A stretch of DNA of 64,000 nt, taken from positions 78,400 to 142,399 of the forward strand of contig CALDHM010000008.1 of assembly GCA_937941455.1 (NCBI GenBank), given 5' to 3'. The notes under the pieces are model-generated. The model searched no databases. It saw nothing but the letters and a program-made list of their open reading frames with translations, and was not told the DNA's origin. The position numbers were made by a program, and so were the translations under genes. The first letter of the stretch is position 1, and each line of letters starts with the position of its first letter. This document shows positions 43,528-52,672 of this stretch, piece by piece. This DNA is from an uncultured Pirellulaceae bacterium. Its GTDB lineage: Bacteria > Planctomycetota > Planctomycetia > Pirellulales > Pirellulaceae.

Positions 43528-45450
43528 ATGGCAAAAGTTCGCCAAGTCGCGACGCTGCTGATGCTGGCTACGATTTCCCTCGGATGCCATAGTGTTACGG
43601 GGCAAACGTTGCAAGATTCGTTCGATGCCACGGTTCAGCGAGCCGTGCAAAAAATTTCTGCGTCGGTTGTGCAACTGGAGGTTCTGCGCGACGAGCTCGG
43701 CACCGCCCGAGCCGACTTGGCCAGCGGGCCATGGTCGGCCGTGGTCCTGGGACCGGACGGATGGTTCGTGACGTCGTCTGCCAATTTAGGGACCGGTGTT
43801 CGCGCGATTGCCGTGCGCACAGCCGACAAGGAATTAGTTCCGTTGGAATTGGTCGGATATGACGAAGTCTGCCAGTTGGCGTTGTTGAAAGGTCCACCTA
43901 AGACATGGCCTGCCCCAGTCGCAGCCGACAGCTCCCGCGTCCCCGTCGGCGCTACTGCCATCGCGGTGGGGAGGTTTTTTCAGGCTGATCAACCCACCGT
44001 CTCCGTCGGGATTATTAGCGCAAAAGCTCGTTTCTCGGGGCGCGCCCTACAGACCGATGCCAAGGTCTCACCGCGGAATTACGGTGAAGCACTGGGAAAT
44101 CTTGCTGGAGAAATTGTGGGGGTCATTGTTCCCTTGGGAGCTCGTCCGTCGACTGACTTGACGAGCGGAACCGATTGGTACGATTCGGGGATTGGATTTG
44201 CGATCCCGCTCGACGGAATCTTGCAGCGATTGCCGCGATGGCAGACTTGCAGGAACTTGCGGAGCGGCAAGTCGGGTATTGAATTGGAGCGGCCCTCGGC
44301 ACTTTATGATCCCCCCACAGTCGCGGTTTGCTGGCCGGGCTCTCCGGCAGCGAAACTGGGCATTAAGTCCAACGATCGCGTTCTAAGTATTGATGGTCGG
44401 TCGGTTGAGACGGTTGCGAAATTTCAATTCCACATGGATTGCCGCTATGCTGGCGATGATGTTGACCTGGAATGGGTAAACTCTGCAGGGGACCGCCATC
44501 AAGGCCGCATCGAACTGGTTGCTGATTTGCCGGAATACAGCCCCGCCGCCTTGGGGATTGTGCCGAATCGAACGGCCGACGATCGGCTTTTAGTTGCGAC
44601 CGTAGAACCGAAATCCGCCGCTGATGCGGCCGGTATCGGAGGCGGAGACGAGCTGTTATCCATCGCGAAGGAGCGGCTCACAAGCTGGGAGCAGTTGCAC
44701 AAAATTCTGCAACAAAAACTGCCGGGGGATGTCTTGTCAGTGGAGCTGCGGCGAGAGGGGGGCGACATGCTTGTCCAAAACGTACGAATTGGCCGGCGAT
44801 CAGCGGCTCCCCTGGATTGCGACATGCCTGCCGAACAGTACGCGGTCAAAATTCAGGATATCAAGTTCACCGATTTTCCTCATCGTTGTTGGCAACTCGA
44901 CTCGGTGGCGCCCCAAGGGACACGCAAACCCGTGCTACTTTGGCTCGATAAACCTGGCCGCCAAAATCGCGACGACTTGCTTCGACGTTGGCCGGGTCTG
45001 CGAACGGTTGGCGCCCGAGTCGTCGTGATTGAATCGTGGCGTGACGACCGCTGGCTGCCCGACGACCTGGGGGTCATCGAGCGGTTGTTACTGGGCTTGG
45101 CTCGCGATGCAGAAATCGATCCCGCTCGAATCGCACTGGGTGGCGAAAAGGGGGGGGCGGTGCTGGCTTGTCTCGCGGCCCAGCAGTACCGTGAGCGAGT
45201 CACGGGACTGGTCGTCAGCGATGTCGCGCTAACCTCGTTGCCCGGTCCGATCCTAGCCCGTCCAGGTCGGCCGTTGCTGCTCTTGGAAATAAGGGGAACG
45301 AACCTGAACGCTGGCGGCAACGAGGTTGCCGATCCAACGGATTGGCTAAGCTGGACGATTCCCCGCGCGATGCTCGAAGGGACGGCGATTGACGAGCCAG
45401 AGGTCAATCGGCGATTGCTGCGTTGGCTGGAAGCGCTCGACCGACTTTGA
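43528..45450 (+). CDS. HtrA-fold pseudoprotease fused to PDZ repeats and degenerate hydrolase domain
   Basis: 640 residues with a signal peptide (about 1-25). Domain 1 (25-235) follows HtrA: GWFVTSSANL, where the catalytic His is A85, VCQLALLKG, where Asp is Q117, and SPRNYGEALGNLAGEIVG, where the serine is Y185. Domains 2 and 3 (about 265-420) are PDZ repeats (AAKLGIKSNDRVLSIDGRSV; AADAAGIGGGDELLSIAKERL). The last 180 residues resemble an alpha/beta hydrolase (VVVIESWRDDRWLPDD, RIALGGEKGGAVLACLAAQQ), but the nucleophile elbow GxSxG is GGEKG, with Glu540 where Ser should be. All four catalytic positions I can align are lost. Starts three bases after its neighbour. Probably a scaffold of the same envelope complex. 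Confidence 0.82.
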   Translation: MAKVRQVATLLMLATISLGCHSVTGQTLQDSFDATVQRAVQKISASVVQLEVLRDELGTARADLASGPWSAVVLGPDGWFVTSSANLGTGVRAIAVRTADKELVPLELVGYDEVCQLALLKGPPKTWPAPVAADSSRVPVGATAIAVGRFFQADQPTVSVGIISAKARFSGRALQTDAKVSPRNYGEALGNLAGEIVGVIVPLGARPSTDLTSGTDWYDSGIGFAIPLDGILQRLPRWQTCRNLRSGKSGIELERPSALYDPPTVAVCWPGSPAAKLGIKSNDRVLSIDGRSVETVAKFQFHMDCRYAGDDVDLEWVNSAGDRHQGRIELVADLPEYSPAALGIVPNRTADDRLLVATVEPKSAADAAGIGGGDELLSIAKERLTSWEQLHKILQQKLPGDVLSVELRREGGDMLVQNVRIGRRSAAPLDCDMPAEQYAVKIQDIKFTDFPHRCWQLDSVAPQGTRKPVLLWLDKPGRQNRDDLLRRWPGLRTVGARVVVIESWRDDRWLPDDLGVIERLLLGLARDAEIDPARIALGGEKGGAVLACLAAQQYRERVTGLVVSDVALTSLPGPILARPGRPLLLLEIRGTNLNAGGNEVADPTDWLSWTIPRAMLEGTAIDEPEVNRRLLRWLEALDRL

Positions 45451-45829
45451 AGGGATTCACGAACGCTCCTGCAAGAAGGCTCATCGACGGGGTAAGAAGC
45501 GAACCCTCTCCGACCCGGACGGGCCTCCTCTCCCAGAGGCAGAAAGGAATTTTTCAGAGCAAGGTCCATTCAGCTAGTTTTGTAAACTAACCGATTTTCC
45601 ATCCAGCCGACGTCGCATCCGACCACATTCGCATCCAACCACTTTCGCATCCGACCGATTCTGTCGTTTAGCCAGCTTTGTCGTCCAGCCAATGAAGTGG
45701 TCGCTTAGTTTTTGGTTGGGGATGCAACCAGGCTGTGTTCCAAAAACGATCAGCCGGAACGCGGTTGCGTCCAGTTTTCGCGTGATCCGCGGGCCAGTGC
45801 CCCAGCGTTTTACAGATTTGGCATCGAGC
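45451..45829. other. Intergenic region with degenerate tandem repeats
   Basis: No supported gene. A weak hairpin (GCCTC...GAGGC near 45525-45541) with a following T-run could end the HtrA operon. The tandem repeat at 45563-45695 occupies most of the centre. A 99-codon minus-strand frame across it is explained by the repeat and is not a convincing gene. Confidence 0.45.
45563..45695. repeat. Degenerate tandem repeat, unit about 17 bp
   Basis: Seven or eight imperfect copies of a unit like TCGCATCCGACCACTTT (variants CGCATCCAACCACTTT, TCGTTTAGCCAGCTTTG, TCGTCCAGCCAATGAAG). Copies in the middle are the best conserved; the edges decay. Unit length wanders between 14 and 19 bases. Confidence 0.6.
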
Positions 45830-46183
45830 CTAGAGTCTGCGATCGGTTTTGCGGCGGCGTGTTGACAAGGCACCGAGCCAACGTCGGGCCAACGTTTGGA
45901 GAAACAGGAGTAACAATCCGATCACCCCAATGATCAGAAAAATACGCGGCCGACTCGACACGATTGCGATCAAGGCGACGAGTGCTGCCAGCGTTATCGT
46001 CGAGACCGACTTGTCACGGCCGATCAAGCTGGGTAGCGCCAGCCACAGGGCCATGATGACGAGACCGGCTCGCAGGCAGATCGAGGGGGTGACGGAATCG
46101 ATGCCACCAGAAATCCCCCACGCTCCGTAGGCGACTAACGCCAAGCCGATGATTCCGAAGATCGCAAGCCTCGCCTGGGCCAT
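45830..46183 (-). CDS. Small membrane protein of unknown function
   Basis: 117 residues with four hydrophobic segments (about 7-26, 38-54, 60-77 and 80-96), then a basic tail LARRWLGALSTRRRKTDRRL. It has the composition of a real integral membrane protein, but no family was recognised. The ATG at 46183 is the first in the frame. It follows the sugar isomerase-like gene on the same strand, 23 bases after that gene's stop, so they are probably co-transcribed. Confidence 0.6.
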   Translation of the reverse strand: MAQARLAIFGIIGLALVAYGAWGISGGIDSVTPSICLRAGLVIMALWLALPSLIGRDKSVSTITLAALVALIAIVSSRPRIFLIIGVIGLLLLFLQTLARRWLGALSTRRRKTDRRL

Positions 46184-46206
46184 GGGATAAACCCGTCAAG
46201 CATTCG

Positions 46207-47049
46207 TCAAATAATTTCGGACTTCAGTCGGCGCAGCAATTGTACGGCACCCGCGATTTCCTCGCGCTGCCGTTCCCGCTCTTGGGGAATTTCTCGCTCG
46301 ATGGTCAATGGCCCGTCGAAGCCGATCTCGTAGAGTGTGCGCAAGTAGGTCTCTATGTTCACGTCGCCTTGCCCCAAGGGGACTTCCTGGCCCCACTCGT
46401 TGCCGGGATTCTTGGCCCATTTGCCGTCCTTGCAATGAACGCTGCGGACTCTCGAACCGAGCAGTTTCAACGCGGCGATTGGTTCACCGGTTCCGTACAA
46501 AATCATGTTGGCGGGATCGAAATTGACGAACAGATTGTTGACGCCAACATCATCAATGAATTGAACCAAGGCCTGGGCAGTTTCCTGCCCAGTTTCTAGG
46601 TGGAGCGATTGCCCATGCCGCTTGACGTACTGGCAAAGATCCCGAGTCACTTCCACCACCTCACGGTAGTCTTGACCATTGCGATCATGGGGAACGAAGC
46701 CCAAGTGGAGCGCCACCACGGGGCAGCCCAACTGCCGAGCAAAATCTGCGATCTGCTGCATTTCCTGAAGCCGCTCGGCGCGGGTCTCTCGAGGGACAAG
46801 CCCCACGGTCCGCTCGACTGTGGGAATATCGGCATAGCTTTCCCCGTCAAAGCCACCGAAAACTGCCGTCAAACGAATACCGTATTTTTTTAGTAGTTGC
46901 AGGAATCGCTCAGCATGTTCGGGTGTGCGTGATTCCCGATGCGGGGCATGCAACTGGATCGTGGAGACGCCGAGTTCGTGCGCGACGGGCAGGTGGACGC
47001 CCAAGCCTGCATCGATGCTGGCAAAAACTCCGATTGGCCATTTTTCCAT
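46207..47049 (-). CDS. Sugar phosphate isomerase/epimerase-like TIM-barrel protein
   Basis: 280 residues. Xylose-isomerase-like barrel: IGVFASIDAGLGVHLPVAHELGVSTIQLHAPH at the start, VVALHLGFVPHD, QSLHLETGQET, LFVNFDPANMILYGTGEP, VRSVHCKDGK and LTIEREI at the expected strands. The metal ligands Glu, Asp, His and Glu of the family fit the segments LHLETG, NFDPAN, VHCKDG and TIEREI. Members isomerise or epimerise sugars; the substrate is not predictable. Upstream there is a 350-base gap with a repeat copy. The small membrane protein follows at once. Confidence 0.85.
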   Translation of the reverse strand: MEKWPIGVFASIDAGLGVHLPVAHELGVSTIQLHAPHRESRTPEHAERFLQLLKKYGIRLTAVFGGFDGESYADIPTVERTVGLVPRETRAERLQEMQQIADFARQLGCPVVALHLGFVPHDRNGQDYREVVEVTRDLCQYVKRHGQSLHLETGQETAQALVQFIDDVGVNNLFVNFDPANMILYGTGEPIAALKLLGSRVRSVHCKDGKWAKNPGNEWGQEVPLGQGDVNIETYLRTLYEIGFDGPLTIEREIPQERERQREEIAGAVQLLRRLKSEII

Positions 47050-47191
47050 CGTTTTCCTCGTTGAAATTCAATTTTGAGCGTTTGCCGCGCCGCGCTGCCG
47101 GCGCCTTTGGCCAAACCATGCGGATTGGCCGCGGGACAAGTCCCTGCAAATGCCGTGCGTCATGTATCGCTTTGAGAAAATTCTAGCGAAA

Positions 47192-47260
47192 GAGTCGATC
47201 CTCAAACCGACGACACCCGTAACCCGCAGCGTAAGCGAGGACTTGTTTTGGGATTGGCTC
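47192..47260. repeat. Dispersed palindromic repeat B, copy 1
   Basis: Ends GAGTCGATCC and GGATTGGCTC are imperfect inverted repeats. The core CCGCAGCGTAAGCGAGG is shared with the copy at 52387-52455 and, reversed and diverged, with 55873-55931. Confidence 0.65.
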
Positions 47261-47320
47261 TATGCATCCTGCCCGCCGAGGCACGCCCCGTCAACCGGGG
47301 AGACCGCGACTCGAACCATA

Positions 47321-47353
47321 AAAAAACCACCAGCCTGGTGGGCTGGTGGTCGA
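47321..47353 (-). terminator. Terminator of the secretin gene
   Basis: Minus strand: CCACCAGCC, five-base loop, GGCTGGTGG, then six Ts. Perfect nine-base stem, 53 bases beyond the secretin stop codon. Confidence 0.9.
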
Positions 47354-47405
47354 ACTTGATTGGATAACAAGCGAGAGTCCGAGGACTCCCCGAAAATGAT
47401 GGAGG

Positions 47406-50400
47406 CTAGTTGCCGCCTCCCGCCGGACCGACTTGGCGACGCTCTTCTTCCTCTTGGATGATGATGCGCGGAGTCACCATCATCATCAAGTTCGAAGTTT
47501 CACGGCCAATACCGACGTTCTTGAACAACCGGTTGATATACGGCAAGTTGCTGAAGAACGGCACGCCTTTTTCCAAACGCGCTTCTTGCAGCGTCTTGAT
47601 ACCACCGATGAGCACGGTGCCGCCGTCGGGAATGCTGACGACCGTGCTAACGGTCGTGACCGAAATGACAGGCTGCTGTACCGTCACCCCTTCGGTCACC
47701 GTTTCGATATCCAAGCGTCGTTGATTGTCGTTGTTGTTATTGTTGTTGCCTTGACCGGCCTGATTCAGCAGGTCTTGCAAGAAACTGCTGCTTGTTTGCC
47801 GAGTTGTGCGGCGACCGTCGAACGTGAAGGTTCGCACATCCACAATCTTGGAGAAATACGGATTGAGAGCCAGCGTCACGAATCGTCGGTCATCACTGGC
47901 CGTCGCTCGCACCGTCAACATCGTGCCATCGGGAATCAGACTGACCACCGGTTGTTGAGCGACGGCAAAGTCACCGACGACCGGAATCACCGACGTCACG
48001 AACGGACGAGCCGAAAAGTCGCTCACCGAGGCGCTCTGGCCGTTGAACATCGTCACGGTTGGAGCGGTCGTCAAGTTGTTGCGCGTGTCACCCTTGGACG
48101 CCGTGAGCAGGAAGAACACCTCGATATCGCTCAAGATCGCGAAGCCGAAGTTGGCCGCCGTGCCCGCGTCGAAACCACCGAAGGTCGGCAGCACACCACC
48201 GATCGATCCTTGGGTGAAACCCACATCCAAATCGGCCGTCGGCACGAATTGGTTGAGGTTCGGATCGCGTCCCACGATCACGCTCGGCTTGAATTTGTCG
48301 CCGTTTTGGACTTGCGCGGCGGTCAGACCGCTGTTGTCGTTGATCTTGAAGTCGAAATCGACGCCGATCCGTTCGAAGAAGTTATCACGCAGGGTGATGA
48401 ACCGAACCTCGACGACGATTTGCACGTCATTCAACTTCCGTAACTGCGTGAGCAGGTCTTGGATTTCATCGTGGACCTCTTGCGTTTGCGAAACGATAAG
48501 CGACAGGTTAGGAACATACGGCATGATCGTGCCTTCCCCTTGGGTTTGTTGCCACTCATCGGGCGCGATTGTCTGAGTGATCAACTGGATCAAGGGGAAA
48601 AAGTCACCGATCGTAACGCCACCGAGATGGGGTGCACCCATGGAGGTGTAGATCGGATTGCCGGTTTGCGGATTACCACTGCCAGAGCGCGAGGCCAGAG
48701 CATTCATCATCGCGGCATCGGCTATTCCGTTCCCCATACCCATGCCCGGCAATTGTTGAGCCAGAGCCGTGGTCGGCACATTAGCTGCGTTGGGCATGCC
48801 AGCCGCACCGCCCACCAGATGCTGACCAGGCACGTTCGGTTGTTGCTGCGGGGTGATGAAGAACATGTTGGATGTCGAGCCCTGGTTGTTGTTGATCGGC
48901 GTGATTAAGTCGCCGATGTAGTAGGGCTTGGTAATCAATTTCTTGTACTGCGAACCCTTGCTGGTCACCTTGATGACCTCATCTTCGACGATGAAGGTCA
49001 AACCGGCGTTGCCCAGCAGGATCTTCAGCGCACTCTCCATCGAAACGGGCTGAGACATCGAGGCGTTGACAGCCATCGTGCTCGGTTCGATTTTCTCGGC
49101 GGCCATCGCCAAGTCATCGAACACGATGTTTTCGCCGGATTGCAGGGCGATTTGCTGGATGGCCTCGCGCAGCGAACCCATGAATTCGCCTTGGACCTTC
49201 TGATTCTTCAGCTTGTTCCAAATGCGGCGGTCCGCTTCGGAGGCGAATTTTCGCGCTTCGGCGCTGGCCGAGCGAATTTGGCTGTTGCGAATCCAGGTTT
49301 CGGCGTCACCGAATTCATAATCGCTGACGTTGGGATTAGCCGCCTTCTCGACAGCGGCGAAACGTTCCCATTGGTTTTGAGCGCGGGAGGCATTGAGTTC
49401 CTCCATGATCTGCAAATTCGATTGTAATTGTACGCGCTGGCGGACCAAGGCTGCGATCTCGCTGTTTGGTGCCAGTTCATTGATCTGGCGAGCTACATCG
49501 CGCGCCTCATCGTACTTTTTGGCCTCCATCAATTTGTTGACTTGTTCGACCAATTGTTGAATCTGCAACTCGGCTTCGTACTTGCGCTCGCGAGTCAATT
49601 CGACGTTTGCCAGCCGCTCGGCGTTGGTTTCGTCCAATTGAATTTGCGGCAAATTCGCCTGAATGAATCGTTGCATTTCTGTGATGTCGCGGTCAACGAT
49701 CGTGAGCAGAGGTGCCATCGACGATGGGCTCAATTCGCTGGTCGTGATCGAGGTCCGCAGCGAAACCATTTTGTCCAACGCCTTTCGCGGCTCGCTTTTC
49801 ATCATCCGATCGGCTTCAGCCCGACTGCGGAAGACATCTTGTTGGAGTTTGCGGAACAACAATTGTTCGTCTGCACGAATCGAACTCAGATCGATTTCTT
49901 CGGGAGCTCCGGTCTTCGGGGCATCGGACAAGGATTCGGTTTTGGGTTGTCCTTGGGGAGCCGCGGCCGGTTGACCCTGCATCGCAACTTGAGCGTTACG
50001 CGTGCGGTCCTCGGACGAATCGTAGTCGGCGGAGATCACGCGATTGTCGATAGCGTCCCCGCCCGATTGTCGCATCGCGCGGTCTACGACCATTTCGAGT
50101 TGCCAAGGGCGCACGGCATCGGCTACGAATACCGATTCCGGCAAATTGTATGCGCGAGCCTGAGCCAGCAATTTTTTCGCTTCTGGCCAATTTTTCTGGT
50201 CGACAGCCAATTGGGCTTGGGCCATCAAGCGTTGTACGGCGGCGACTTCGGCCGAGGGCTGTTGCTGGCGGATCGCCGCAATTTGTTCCCGCAATTGAGT
50301 CGGGCTCATCGACAGCGACGCAAAGTTCACGGGGAAATTAGCCGCTTGATTCGCCAAATACTCGGCGGTATCCAAATCACCATAGCCGAGTAAGCTTTGC

Positions 50401-50993
50401 CCCTGCTCCATGAGAAAGCCAGCGGCTTGCGTGTTGTAGCTGTCCGCGTCGCCCGCCCGAGCCATTTCGGCGAGTTGGTTTTGACGCGCAATCATGGCCT
50501 GAATCGCTTCGGGAGTATCCCCCAAAGGATTGGCCGTGATATTGGCCTGCTTGGCTTGAAGCATCTTGCTTTGGGCGGTCGCGACATCCCCTTTGGCCAG
50601 GGCTTGTCGTGCCTCGAGAAACAATTGCACGCTCAGCTGGCGCGAAGTATTCTCGTCGGCAGCCATGCCGACCGCAGCGGCCGCTTGCGGAAGCTGTGCT
50701 CGTAATTGCCGGATACGGGTTTCTACGTCTGTCCGGGGGCTGCCCGAGCCTTGGTTGAGCGCCTCGGCCACGCGCAAATAGCCCTCTGCAGATGACCAAT
50801 TTTGTTGCTGCAAGGCGGCTTCCGCGTCACGCAACCAGCTTTCTAATTTGTCCTCGACAGCTTGCGCTGACTGAGCGTTCCCATTCGCCTGAGGCGATTG
50901 AGCCCAAACGGCGAACGAGCAATTGCCGACCATGGCAATCGCCATCATTCCCGCGGACCAGAATCGGAGTCGAAACAACTCGGAGATTCTCAC
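47406..50993 (-). CDS. Secretin-family outer-membrane protein with long helical N-terminus
   Basis: 1195 residues from the GTG at 50993, preceded by AAAGGAGAA at ideal spacing. Signal peptide about 1-31 (MMAIAMVGNCSFAVWAQ). The next 570 residues are helical and TPR-like (LRDAEAALQQQNWSSAEGYLRVAEALNQG; NKLMEAKKYDEARDVARQINELAPNSEIA). An N0/STN-like domain lies near 600-680 (QGEFMGSLREAIQQIALQSGENIVFDDL; ALKILLGNAGLTFIVEDEVIKV). The secretin region runs from about 855 to the end and has the family signature VSIPDGGTVLIGG and the terminal VGIGRETSNLMMMVTPRIIIQ. Secretins form the outer-membrane pore of type II/IV systems; no partner genes are nearby. A strong terminator follows. Confidence 0.9.
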   Translation of the reverse strand: MRISELFRLRFWSAGMMAIAMVGNCSFAVWAQSPQANGNAQSAQAVEDKLESWLRDAEAALQQQNWSSAEGYLRVAEALNQGSGSPRTDVETRIRQLRAQLPQAAAAVGMAADENTSRQLSVQLFLEARQALAKGDVATAQSKMLQAKQANITANPLGDTPEAIQAMIARQNQLAEMARAGDADSYNTQAAGFLMEQGQSLLGYGDLDTAEYLANQAANFPVNFASLSMSPTQLREQIAAIRQQQPSAEVAAVQRLMAQAQLAVDQKNWPEAKKLLAQARAYNLPESVFVADAVRPWQLEMVVDRAMRQSGGDAIDNRVISADYDSSEDRTRNAQVAMQGQPAAAPQGQPKTESLSDAPKTGAPEEIDLSSIRADEQLLFRKLQQDVFRSRAEADRMMKSEPRKALDKMVSLRTSITTSELSPSSMAPLLTIVDRDITEMQRFIQANLPQIQLDETNAERLANVELTRERKYEAELQIQQLVEQVNKLMEAKKYDEARDVARQINELAPNSEIAALVRQRVQLQSNLQIMEELNASRAQNQWERFAAVEKAANPNVSDYEFGDAETWIRNSQIRSASAEARKFASEADRRIWNKLKNQKVQGEFMGSLREAIQQIALQSGENIVFDDLAMAAEKIEPSTMAVNASMSQPVSMESALKILLGNAGLTFIVEDEVIKVTSKGSQYKKLITKPYYIGDLITPINNNQGSTSNMFFITPQQQPNVPGQHLVGGAAGMPNAANVPTTALAQQLPGMGMGNGIADAAMMNALASRSGSGNPQTGNPIYTSMGAPHLGGVTIGDFFPLIQLITQTIAPDEWQQTQGEGTIMPYVPNLSLIVSQTQEVHDEIQDLLTQLRKLNDVQIVVEVRFITLRDNFFERIGVDFDFKINDNSGLTAAQVQNGDKFKPSVIVGRDPNLNQFVPTADLDVGFTQGSIGGVLPTFGGFDAGTAANFGFAILSDIEVFFLLTASKGDTRNNLTTAPTVTMFNGQSASVSDFSARPFVTSVIPVVGDFAVAQQPVVSLIPDGTMLTVRATASDDRRFVTLALNPYFSKIVDVRTFTFDGRRTTRQTSSSFLQDLLNQAGQGNNNNNNDNQRRLDIETVTEGVTVQQPVISVTTVSTVVSIPDGGTVLIGGIKTLQEARLEKGVPFFSNLPYINRLFKNVGIGRETSNLMMMVTPRIIIQEEEERRQVGPAGGGN

Positions 50994-51510
50994 GCAATTC
51001 TCCTTTAACGTGACGCTTAAACCAATCAAGTAGGGCACTTTTTCCTGACACAAGATTTACTTGTAAATCAAACAGCCACGTTTGCTCGCTGCCCGTTGGG
51101 CTCGCAAGTCGGTTCGATCGGGGCGCATACCCAGCGCACACCGACCTCGCCGAGTCAGAAAAAAGCGCACGGCATTTTCGGAGTGGGGTAATTAGCGTTG
51201 GTGTTGCCGCCGGTCAACCCCAGTTTGGAAAAAAAAGAAAAATTTCCTTGACCGCAGCTAGCAAAATGTCCGATGCCCGAGCAGAAGACCCGATTTTATG
51301 GGATGTTTCACCGAGATTGCTCGCGTTTCTTGCGGAATGCCGGTGGTTTTTCCGGCAAGTTGACCTAAACGAAATCTTAATCATACTTTTATGATAGCTG
51401 AGCGATGGGCCGGCGATTGCCGCTAACCGAGCGAATTCCCGCTGATCGAATCGGCATGGATCCTAAGGTGGAGTGGAATCAACCTGTTCCTCGACAACAC
51501 AAACACCACG
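50994..51510. other. Divergent region upstream of secretin and zinc-ribbon genes
   Basis: About 520 bases. Contains a hairpin TGCCGG...CCGGCA at about 51337-51357 and a possible plus-strand promoter right after it. No gene is supported. Confidence 0.45.
51360..51389 (+). promoter_or_regulatory. Possible sigma-70-like promoter
   Basis: TTGACC at 51360-51365 and TACTTT at 51384-51389, 18 bases apart; TATGAT follows at once. It points toward the zinc-ribbon membrane protein gene at 51511. Planctomycete promoters rarely match this consensus well, so this is only suggestive. Confidence 0.3.
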
Positions 51511-51897
51511 ATGTCTGATCTGTCAGCCGAATCATCCGCCAACTGCGAACTCGTCGATCAAGCACAGGCCGGGGAAGAATCCTCGCGTAACGTGGTGCTG
51601 TTTTGTTTTCATTGCCATCGACCAGAGAATCACTTCTTGGAGAAGCGGTACGACTGGTATTATTCGCTGCTGATTGGTTTTACGTTCGGTCTGATTTTGC
51701 TCGTCGGGCCGTTTCGTTGCCGCTGTTGCGGTAGCCAGCGACTATTTTGCTTCGATGAGTGGCATCCGCGAATCCTCCTGGAAAAATTGGATTGGCATGC
51801 CCGCCGGTTACTAAAAAGTGCGGTGCGACAGGTTAAGCAGCGGCTGAACAAAGGCATCGCATCGACTGACGAACCATTCAAGGACCAACTGCTGTAA
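51511..51897 (+). CDS. Small membrane protein with split zinc-ribbon cysteines
   Basis: 128 residues. CFHCH (about 32-36) and CRCCG (about 70-74) provide paired cysteines on either side of a hydrophobic stretch (YYSLLIGFTFGLILLVGPF, about 50-68), so a split zinc ribbon beside a single membrane segment is plausible. The C-terminal 45 residues are basic and helical (DWHARRLLKSAVRQVKQRL). No ribosome site is obvious. It is alone on the plus strand between two long non-coding regions. Function unknown; the family was not recognised. The cysteine pairing argues for a real gene. Confidence 0.6.
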   Translation: MSDLSAESSANCELVDQAQAGEESSRNVVLFCFHCHRPENHFLEKRYDWYYSLLIGFTFGLILLVGPFRCRCCGSQRLFCFDEWHPRILLEKLDWHARRLLKSAVRQVKQRLNKGIASTDEPFKDQLL

Positions 51898-52386
51898 AAG
51901 CCGACTTTCTGCCGCGAGTTGACGGGGCTGGGAAAAACGACTAGCGGATGGTAGAGCATGTCGGCGCCGCTTTGCACGTTTGTGTGACATTACAACCACT
52001 CCCCAACGGCAGAAATTTTGAGAACGTGCGGCATTCCGATCGCCTGACTGTTGAAATCGATGGTCTTCGTAAGACAGTGGCGAATCGGGGTTGTAATGCT
52101 CGGCTATCACCGAAAGCAAATGCGACCTGGAGAAGCGTTTCAGCTAGGCTTTCTGCCAAACCCGAACCGCCATCGGGCACTAAGCCGCGGCTGTCCCGAG
52201 GACCAGCGGCTGGTGCGTTCCGGCTAAAAATTCGGGGAAAATTCTGGTGGATCGCCGTCAACTTTCAAGGGACTGCGGGCAAAAATTGACGAATCTCCTG
52301 TCGTATTTTGAGCCGATTTTCGTCATAATCTCAGGCAAGGCGAGGCATCGGCTGTTGTTCTTGATTACCGATCAAGACTCCTCTTC

Positions 52387-52455
52387 GAGCCTATCCCAAA
52401 GCTGTCGGGTGCCTTAAACCGCAGCGTAAGCGAGGGCACGATTTAGAATAGGCTC
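52387..52455. repeat. Dispersed palindromic repeat B, copy 2
   Basis: Ends GAGCCTAT and ATAGGCTC are perfect inverted repeats. Inside are GTGCC/GGGCAC arms and the shared core CCGCAGCGTAAGCGAGG. The 69-bp element folds as a hairpin and has no coding content. Confidence 0.7.
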
Positions 52456-52635
52456 TTAGTGCACGCGATGCCGTGCGTCTCGGTTGGTTCCGTGTTTGCT
52501 GGACTGGCCACCACAGCAAATTAGCGGAACCATTTCCAAAGACCTGACGACGTGGCGCCGGTGGGGTTAACGAAGAAAGGCTAGGCTTTTTGTCAAATCG
52601 AGTAGCCCGAGCGCACCAGCTTCCGTTTTTTCACG

Positions 52636-52672
52636 GACTGCAGGCTAAAGCCATGCAGCTGACAGAATTTGG
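52636..52672. repeat. Dispersed repeat A, copy 2
   Basis: GACTGCAGGCTAA followed by GCTGACAGA, matching the copy at 4062-4096 over about 35 bases. Ends 69 bases before accD. Confidence 0.55.

Larger units (their letters stand above)
47050..47405. other. Intergenic region with repeat and terminator
   Basis: No supported gene. Contains dispersed repeat B (47192-47260) and the terminator of the secretin gene (47321-47353). The promoter of the isomerase-like gene should be in the left part. Confidence 0.45.

Noticed and set aside
45563..45695. CRISPR array
   Set aside because: The units are contiguous and degenerate with no unique spacers, and there are no cas genes.
47433..48443. 336-codon plus-strand open frame
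   Set aside because: Antisense to the secretin domain; the histidine/arginine-rich translation is a complement artefact.
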